A DNA stretch of 64,000 nt. Source: Symbiodinium natans (taxonomy: Eukaryota; Sar; Dinophyceae; Suessiales; Symbiodiniaceae). The stretch spans positions 1 to 64,000 of the forward strand of contig CAJNDS010000691.1 in the NCBI GenBank assembly GCA_905221605.1, read 5' to 3'. Shown piece after piece: positions 39,601 to 49,356 of this stretch; positions within the stretch are counted from its first letter, which is position 1, and the number at the start of each line of letters is the position of its first letter. The translations under genes and the position numbers were made by a program. The notes under the pieces were generated by a model that was given only the letters and a program-made list of their open reading frames with translations, ran no database searches and was not told the DNA's origin.

Positions 39601-42600
39601 AAACCCTAAACCCTAAACCCTAAGCCCTAAACCCTAAACCCTAAACCCCAAACCCACTCAGCAACTAAGGCAAGGATGAGGCCCAGAGTCTCACAGCTCA
39701 GCTGGGCCAGCTGCGCTCGGAGCTCGTCGCTGAACAGGAGGGTCGCGCAGCCGAGTCTTCGGAGGCAGCCGCAGTTGCAGATCAACTGCACAGGAACCTT
39801 AGTAGAAGAGTTATGTAACCTTTAGCCTTTTTGGTGGCCTTTAGAATCCCTATAAAATCCTCAGTAGAGTTATGTAGCCTTTAGCCTTTTTGGCGGGGCT
39901 TTATCAGAACTTCTACAAAAATCCCAAAGGTGAACCTTTAGGAACCTTAGTAGTAGAGTTAAGTAGCCTTTAGCCTTTTTGGGGGGCCACAAGACTCCCT
40001 ATGTAATCCTTAGTAGCCTTAGTAGCAGAGTTATGTAACCTTTAACTTTCTTGGGGGCCTTATCAGAATCCCTCTAGAATCCCAAAGGTTAGCCTTTAGT
40101 TCCCCAAGGAATACTGGACTAAGGAACATCAAGCAGCTGCACGAGGACATGGCGAGTGAAACGGAGGCACGATCGGTGCAGGAGAAGGAGGCAGCTGCCA
40201 CGATCAAAGAGCTCACGGAGAAGGCTGCAGCACTGCAGCTAGGCAGGCCCTTGTTGGATTTGTTTTTTTGTGTTCACACTTTCCTCATATGGTGGGCATA
40301 AAAAAGGATGATCCTCTCCTGGGACATTTTTTCTCAGATGGTTTCTGTGTCCAACCAAGGCAAGCGGAGCACGCCGCAGCAGCAGAACGAGGCCAGACTA
40401 GGGAGGCTCGAGCCCAGGAGGAGGTGGAGAAGCTGACTGAGGAAGTGGGCCGGCTCCTCTCCTGTTCTGGCATCCGAGTTTTCGGGAGTCTGCGGACTCT
40501 AGAAATTGACAGACCCCGACTCCTACGATACATCCGAAGCCCGAACCCTACACACCCGAAACCCCCTAACCCTAAACCCTAACCTCCCTAACCCTAAACC
40601 CTAAAACTCCCTAACCCTAAACCCTAAACTCCCTAACCCTAACCCTAAACCCTAAACCCCCTAAACCCGAAGGCCCCAAGTAGCCAGTGCAGTGTCCGAG
40701 GGTTACAAAGCATCCCGAGGCTTCAATCCGACCTCTCCACCGAGCAGGACTTTTTGAGGCTAAGGGGTAGCGTTTGGGGTTTAGGGTTCAGGGTTTAGGG
40801 TTTAGGGGTTAGGGTTTAGGGTTTATAGAGGTTAGGGTTCAGGGTTTAGGGCACCCCGAAGGGTTTAGGGTTTAGGGTGTAGGGTTCAGGGCATAGGGGT
40901 TTAGAGCACCCTTAAATCGTAAAGGGTTTAGGGTTTAGGGTTTACCCAAACAACCCCAAACCCAAGCCCTAAACCCGGGGGGGGGGGGGGTGCTAGGCAC
41001 TGTCAGCCGACAACTCAGGCTCGATGTAAAGCACCCGCCTTGAACCCCACAAAGCTCCATAAGCCCACCCCATAAGTCAAATAACCACGATAGTCCCTAA
41101 TCCTAAACCCTAAACCCTGAACCCTAAACCCTAAACTCGATAAGCCCAAACCCTAAACCCTATAAGGCCCTGTTCAGGATGGTAGAAGCTGGACCGAGCC
41201 TTCGGGGCACTTGGTTTTTAATGTTTTTGACTCGGCGCTTGTTTTGCCTGATGTAGGGCTCAGGGTTTAGGATTTGAGTTTGGGGTTTAGGGTCTAGTGC
41301 TTAATTAGGGTTTGGGGTCTAGGGTTTGTTCAACCTCCAGCACCCTCAAACCCTCAAGAAACCCCAGCTGTATCTTCGGGGGGGCTTAAACCCTAAACCC
41401 TAAACCCTAAACCCTAAACCCTAAGCCCTAAGCCCTAAGCCCTAAGCCCGAAGCCCTAAGCCCTAAGCCCTAAGCCCTAAGCCCTAAGCCCTAAGCCCTA
41501 AACCCTAAACCCTAGCGCGAGCGACCGCAGGAGCACAGAGTCCGCAGCGAGCAAGAGCGAGGGGTGGAACAGCGGAATGCAGACGAGGAGGGACCTGGGC
41601 CTGTGGGCTTAGGGCTTCAGGTTCAGGGTTTAGGGGTATAGGGTTTAGGATACTTGGGATAAGATGTTTCGGAGTTTGGTGAAGAGATTCAGGCCCGAGC
41701 CAGTGTCTAAAACTGGCAAGCTCGATGTTGTTCATGTATTCGTGCGCTCATGACGAGGGCGTGTTTTTGGGTAAGGTGCTCATGGAGGTCGGGGCCCACT
41801 TAGGCTGGATCTCGCTGGTCTTAGTGCGATTCCACTTGCCTGCACGTCTTTCTATCCCCTCAGCCTGCCGCCGTAACAACATCAGAAAGCAAAGTCAATC
41901 AAACTCGGAAACCCAAAGAACTGTAAACCTGGCGAGGAATTGAGGAGAGCGAGGGACACAATCCAACAACTGCGCGACGCAGCCAACAGCGCAGCCGACA
42001 CCCACGCCAGCGAGCACAAAAACGCGTTGGCCAAGATCGAGGAGCTCACCGAGAAAGTATCCAGTTGGCAGGCCGAGCACGCGGCAGCAGTAGAGAGAGG
42101 TGACACTTTGGAGGCCAAAGGCAAGGCGGATGTGGACAGTTTGTCCTCCCAGCTGGACCAGCTGCGTGCTGACCTCAGACTTGAGCAGGAAGGGCGCGCA
42201 TCCGATGCCTCCAATGCGGCTGCTGCCTCTGAGGAGCTGACCTCCACAATCCAGAGGTTGCAAGAGTCCGCCAGCAGCGCAGCCGACACCCACGCCAGCG
42301 AGCACAAGAACGCGTTGGCCAAGATCGAGGAGCTCACCGAGAAAGTCTCCAGTTGGCAGGCTGAGCACGCGGCAGCTGTAGAGAGAGGTGACGCTTTGGA
42401 GGCCAAAGGCAAGGCGGATGTGGACAGTTTGTCCTCCCAGCTGGAGCAGCTACGTTCTGACCTCAGACTTGAGCAGGAAGGGCGCGCATCCGATGCCTCC
42501 AAGGCGGCTGCTGCCTCTGAGGAGCTGAACTCCACAATCCAGAGGTTGCAAGAGTCCGCCAGCAGCGCAGCCGACACCCACGCCAGCGAGCACAAGAACG

Positions 42601-45600
42601 CGTTGGCCAAGATCGAGGAGCTCACCGAGAAAGTATCCAGTTGGCAGGCCGAGCATGCGGCAGCAGTAGAGAGAGGTGACACTTTGGAGGCGAAAGGCAA
42701 GGCGGATGTGGACAGTTTGTCCTCCCAGCTGGACCAGCTGCATGCTGACCTCAGACTTGAGCAGGAGGGGCGTGCGTCCGATGCCTCCAAGGCGGCTGCT
42801 GCCTCTGAGGAGCTGAACTCCGCAATCCAGAGGTTGCAAGAGTCCGCCAGCAGCGCAGCCGACACCCACGCCAGCGAGCACAAGAACGCGTTGGCCAAGA
42901 TCGAGGAGCTCACCGAGAAAGTCTCCAGTTGGCAGGCCGAGCACGCGGCAGCAGTAGAGAGAGGTGACACTTTGGAGGCCAAAGGCAAGGCGGATGTGGA
43001 CAGTTTGTCCTCCCAGCTGGACCAGCTGCGTGCTGACCTCAGACTTGAGCAGGAAGGGCGCGCATCCGATGCCTCCAAGGCGGCTGCTGCCTCTGAGGAG
43101 CTGAACTCCACAATCCAGAGGTTGCAGGAGTCCGCCAGCAGCGCAGCCGACACCCACGCCAGCGAGCACAAGAACGCGTTGGCCAAGATCGAGGAGCTCA
43201 CTGACAAAGTCTCCAGTTGGCAGGCTGAGCACGCGGCAGCAATAGAGAGAGGTGACACTTTGGAGGCGAAAGGCAAGGCGGATGTGGACAGTTTATCCTC
43301 CCAGCTGGACCAGCTGCGTGCGGACCTCAGACTCGAGCAGGAAGGGCGCGCATCCGATGCCTCCAAGGCGGCTGCTGCCTCTGAGGAGCTGAACTCCACA
43401 ATCCAGAGGTTGCAGGAGTCCGCCAGCAGCGCAGCCGACACCCATGCCGGCGAGCACAAGAACGCGTTGGCCAAGATCGAGGAGCTCACTGACAAAGTCT
43501 CCAGCTGGCAGGCTGAGCACGCGGCAGCAGTAGAGAGAGGTGACACTCTGGAGGCGAAAGGCAAGGCGGATGTGGACAGTTTGTCCTCCCAGCTGGACCA
43601 GCTGCGTGCTGACCTCAGACTCGAGCAGGAAGGGCGTGCGTCCGATGCCTCCAAAGCGGCTGCTGCCTCTGAGGAGCTGAATTCCACAATTCAGAGGTTG
43701 CAGGAGTCCGCCAGCAGCGCAGCCGACACCCACGCCAGCGAGCACAAGAACGCGTTGGCCAAGGTCGAGGAGCTCACCGAGAAAGTCTCCAGTTGGCAGG
43801 CTGAGCACGCGGCAGCAGTAGAGAGAGGTGACACTTTGGAGGCGAAAGGCAAGGCGGATGTGGACAGTTTGTCATCGCAGCTGGACCAGCTGCGTGCTGA
43901 CCTCAGACTTGAGCAGGAAGGGCGCGCATCCGATGCCTCCAAGGCGGCTGCTGCCTCTGAGGAGCTGAACTCCACAATCCAGAGGTTGCAGGAGTCCGCC
44001 AGCAGCGCAGCCGACACCCACGCCAGCGAGCACAAGAATGCGTTGGCCAAGGTCGAGGAGCTCACCGAGAAAGTCTCCAGTTGGCAGGCTGAGCACGCGG
44101 CAGCAGTAGAGAGAGGTGACACTTTGGAGGCCAAAGGCAAGGCGGATGTGGACAGATTGTCCTCCCAGCTGGACCAGCTGCGTGCTGACCTCAGACTTGA
44201 GCAGGAAGGGCGCGCATCCGATGCTTCCAAGGCGGCTGCTGCCTCTGAGGAGCTGACCTCCACAATCCAGAGGTTGCAGGAGTCCGCCAGCAGCGCAGCC
44301 GACACCCACGCCAGCGAGCACCAGAACGCGTTGGCCAAGGTCGAGGAGCTCACCGAGAAAGTCTCCAGCTGGCAGGCTGAGCATGCGGCAGCAGTAGAGA
44401 GAGGTGACACTTTGGAGGCCAAAGGCAAGGCGGATGTGGACAGATTGTCCTCCCAGCTGGACCAGCTGCGTGCTGACCTCAGACTTGAGCAGGAAGGGCG
44501 CGCATCCGATGCCTCCAAGGCGGCTGCTGCCTCTGAGGAGCTGAACTCCACAATCCAGAGGTTGCAGGAGTCTGCCAGCAGCGCAGCCGACACCCACGCC
44601 AGCGAGCACAAGAATGCGTTGGCCAAGGTCGAGGAACTCACCGAGAAAGTCTCCAGCTGGCAGGCTGAGCACGCGGCAGCAGTAGAGAGAGGTGACACTT
44701 TGGAGGCGAAAGGCAAGGCGGATGTGGACAGATTGTCCTCCCAGCTGGACCAGCTGCGTGCTGACCTCAGACTTGAGCAGGAAGGGCGCGCATCCGATGC
44801 CTCCAAGGCGGCTGCTGCCTCTGAGGAGCTGAACTCCACAATCCAGAGGTTGCAGGAGTCCGCCAGCAGCGCAGCCGACACCCACGCCAGCGAGCACAAG
44901 AACGCGTTGGCCAAGGTCGAGGAGCTCACCGAGAAAGTCTCCAGTTGGCAGGCTGAGCACGCGGCAGCAGTAGAGAGAGGTGACACTTTGGAGGCGAAAG
45001 GCAAGGCGGATGTGGACAGATTGTCCTCCCAGCTGGACCAGCTGCGTGCTGACCTCAGACTTGAGCAGGAAGGGCGCGCATCCGATGCCTCCAAGGCGGC
45101 TGCGGCTTCTGAGGAGTTCAAGAGCGCCGTGCAACGCCTCCAGAACGATCTGTCTCATGGCGATGTTGCAAGGGAGAATTTGCTGAACGAGGCTGCTGAC
45201 AAAGCACAGCAGCTGGAGCGTCTACAGCTTGAACACGCCAACATGGTGGAACAAGCGCGCAGTGCGTCCGAAGCAGCTGCCAATGAGAAGGAGGAGTTGA
45301 TCCGGTGACTGGGCAGCATTTTTGATGATCAGCAGGCCTGCATTCTTTCCCCCTAATAATTACCATCCACTATCCTTCTTCCCCCACAAAGAAGTAGGGG
45401 ATCTATCCATGCTCAACAGTTAGGGGAGGTTCGGCCTTATGGAAACTTAAGGGGCGCCTGGGGCAGGGGTGGGTGGAGGGGGGGGGGAGTTGTTTTTCAG
45501 GGGGGGCCCCTAAACCTAAACCCCAAATCCGATTGGAGGCTGCTCACCTCGCACGAAGCGACACCCTGTTTAGGCATTGAGCGTCTACACAGTTTGAGCC

Positions 45601-47889
45601 CTACGCCCTGAACCCTCAATCCCGACCCTGCTGTCAACTTTCTGAAGCAACCCTATAACCCTAAACCCTAAACCCTGGTCCTTTCAGAAACCCTCCGGAG
45701 GTCGCTGGAGAAGTGTCGAGCAGAGTGTGGAGAGGCCCTGGCTTTAAAAGAAGCCACAGCCAGTGGCGCGGCCAGCTTGGTATCTGCCCAGGCGCAAACC
45801 CTAAACCCTAAACCCTAAACCCTAAACCCTAAACCCTAAACCCTAAACCCTAAACCCGCAACCTCCCAGGGAGCAGGGATGGGTTCGATTTTTTTCGTTC
45901 TATTACCCTATGCTTCTAGAGACCTCATAGTTCAAAGTAGGGCCCCTGGAAGTATAGGGATACATCATCATCGGATCAAGCATGTTCGCGTCTTTGAGTT
46001 GATAAACTTTAAACCCTAAACCCTAAACCCTAGTAGGCCCCTGGAGCCTTAGCTTCCGATTTCCATTTGTCATCAGCGCACTTGACAAAGCAAAAGACGC
46101 GGCGTGACTGCCGCAGCTCAGACATACAGGAGCCTTAATTTGGGGGGGGGGGGGGGGGGGGGGGGCGGCGGCTTCCCGTAATGGAGGTATCGTTTTTGGG
46201 TTCCTGTAGTAAGTAAGGAGCATCCCCAACTCCTAAACCATCCTCCGAACATCTGGAGAGCTGCGGCAAAAATGGGTCACGCTTCGCCCCGGGTTTAGGG
46301 CCGGGTTGTGTTGCAGAGCATTCGCAAGAGGGCTTGAGGTTTACGGGCAGAATCGAACGCAGGAGCCATGCGAGCCTAGACCCTAAACCCTCAACCCTAC
46401 AGGCCCTAAACCCCACAGCGTACGTGGAGGCAAAGCCTTTGGGGAACGTGGATTCCGTCGCTCTGTTTGGCCATGATTTGTTTGCTCCCCTTCGTACTTG
46501 AAGGTTCATGAGTTCTGAGTAGGGTTGTGAGTACCGTTATTTATCTATGGTTGTTTGGGTGCTGCAGTTTGTAGTTACAAGTACGGTTGAAGGAAAAAGG
46601 TTAGAACCGGTTCTAGTCAGAGCCGCCTTTCTTATATCCCCACTTATAACTACCCATGAACCTCCAAGTAGGGGTATCCCCTCGGATCTACCACCCCAAA
46701 ACATTGGGTTTTGCGCCTTAATAGGGACTCTAGTACCACCCCCCACCCCTATTCTAATCCCTACTAGGGCTGTTAATATAAGGGCGAACATCCGAAAATC
46801 CCAAGGTTTAGTATAGGGCCTTTAGGGGTCGGAATAATTACTAATAGCATTCCACGGTGGTCCCTTTATACCTATAGTAGGATAACCCCCTCCCCCCCAA
46901 ATCCATTTTAATCATTCAGGCCCCTACAGTAGCCCTAAACCCTAAACCCTAAACCCTAAACCCTAAACCCTAAACCCTAAACCCTAAACCCTAAACCCTA
47001 AACCCTAAACCCTAAACCCTAAACCCTAAACCCTAAACCCTAAACTCCTGCTAGGCTGAGTTGCAGCGGCAACTCGAGGAGGAGAAGCAGCAGCACGCGC
47101 AAACCCGGGAGCAGCTGGAGCTCGCTCACGGGGCCCACGAAGTTGCCAAGGCAACTTCGTTTAGGGTTTAGGGTTTGGGGTTGGGGGTTTAGGGTTTAGG
47201 GTTTGGGTTTAGGGTTTAGGGTTTAGGGTTTAGGGTTTAGGGTTTAGGGTTTAGGGTTTAGGGTTTAGGGTTTAGGGTTTAGGGTTTTTAAAGGTTTAGG
47301 GTACCCGGAGGGATCTTTGATTTGTTCTGAACATTTAGGCCAACATGCAAGAGCAGCAGATTTGGTCCTCATTCTTGTTACTTCACCAAACCCGAAGCTC
47401 TAAACCCCCAAACCCCTAAACCCCTAAACCCCTAAACCCGAAATCCGAACTCTAAACTCGAATCCAGCCTTCCTGAATCCCGGAATCATCGGACAGCAGT
47501 CTACGCTGGGGCATCCGCGCGGTGATGTCTCACCCCAACACCCTAAACCATCCCTAAACCCCAGACCCTACGCCCTAAACCCCAAACCCTAAACCACCCC
47601 AAGCTAAGCCGCCCCAAACCCTAAGTCCTGAGCCGAAAAACTCTAAACCCTAAACAGACCACCGAAGCTCTGAACCCTAAACCCCAAACCCCAAACCCCA
47701 AACCCCAAACCCCAAACCCCAAACCCCAAACCCCAAACCCTAAACCCTAAACCCTAAACCCCAAACCCTAAACCCTAAACCACGCATAGCTCCGAACGTT
47801 GAGGCTGGCTTGCAAGAACGCATCGACCAAGAGCAGCAACTCCATGCACGAGCCCGGGAGCCTCGGCTGCAGCTCCAAGTCTTTTGGAC

Positions 47890-47947
<58 letters not shown>

Positions 47948-47984
47948 TGAGTGACTGAGTGAGTGAGTGAGTGAGTGTAAGAGA

Positions 47985-48015
<31 letters not shown>

Positions 48016-49322
48016 TGAGTGAGAGTGAGAGAGAGTGAGAGAGTGAGAGAGAGTGAGAGAGAGTGAGAGAGAGTGAGATTTAGGGTGTAGGGTTTAGGGG
48101 TTCGGGATGAGGGCTTGGGGTTTCAAGGGAATGAGACTCGTACCCCGAAGGTTGTACCCTTAAAGGTTCCCTTTAATAAGCTCCTTATATGGCCCTGGTA
48201 TGCTTCATATGGCCCTGGTACTCTTTGAAAAGGGTCCCCCAAAACCCCAGGGTACAACCTTAGGGGTCCAAGGTAGTCCCATGACGCAGGGTTTGGGTTT
48301 TATGGGTTAGGATTCGTTCCCCTTGTACTAACAGTCCTGAATAGGGATGATAGTGCCCCCTATTACAATCCTTATGAAAGACTGTTAGTATAAGTGGGAA
48401 CAGCCCTAAACCCTAAATCCTAAAGCCTAAACGCTAAACCCTAAACCCCTAAACCCTAAACCCTACGTTATTCCAAGGCTAGGGTTTGTTCTCAGAGAGC
48501 TGACCATAGGAGCAGTTGGAAGTGGAGATGGGCTCCTACGCCGTGGAGAAGGCTCGGGAGTGATGTATGATTTATGCCGGATCTTTACACCCCTAAACCC
48601 TAAAACCCTGAAACCCTAAAACTTGCACTAAATTAAGCTCTCAACCTACATCCCTCAAGCTACGCCCTGACGGAAATTCTAAACCCTTGCCCTGCAGGCT
48701 CTCAGCCTAGCTGAACCCAAACCTAAACCTTACACCCTATACCCTAAACCCTATGGCAAGGTTAGGGCTTCGGGGTAAGTTTTGGGTTCGCGGTGAGGGC
48801 GTTAATACACCTAAACCCCAAACCTCAATTCCTAATTCAACCCTAAACCCTAAACCCTAAACCCTAAACCATAAACCCTATAAGCCCAAATCCTAAGCCC
48901 GGCTTAGGGATTTCGATCAGGCCAATGCTCAGCAGGAGCTTCAGAGTGAACGGCAGCTTCATCTTGAAGTGAGGCAGCAGCTGCAACTGGGCCACACTTG
49001 CGTAAGAACAGTGTTTTCATTATAATTATATATGTATATGTGTGTGTGTATCTATCTGTCTATCTATACACATATATATATATGTGTGTGTATGTATGTA
49101 TGTAGGTATGTATGTACGTATAGATAGATAGATGTATACGTATTTTTTCCTCTATGTCGGTTTCTTTTTCTCTCTCTCTACATTAGGGTACCTTGTTGGG
49201 TCCTTTTTCTAAGGGTGCCGTACTATATACAGCAGGGGGTCCACAAAGGTACTTCAGTTGAGAGATCTATCCATGTTTAATTTCTTGCAGAAAAAATACA
49301 TTTCGACAGCAGGAGAGAGAGC

Positions 49323-49356
<34 letters not shown>

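Noticed and set aside
41882-45158. Minus-strand open frames up to 601 codons opposite the coiled-coil exon
   Set aside because: They are shadows of the 288-bp repeat. The plus frame has heptads, phase-exact splice junctions and homologous flanking exons; the minus frames do not continue beyond the array.
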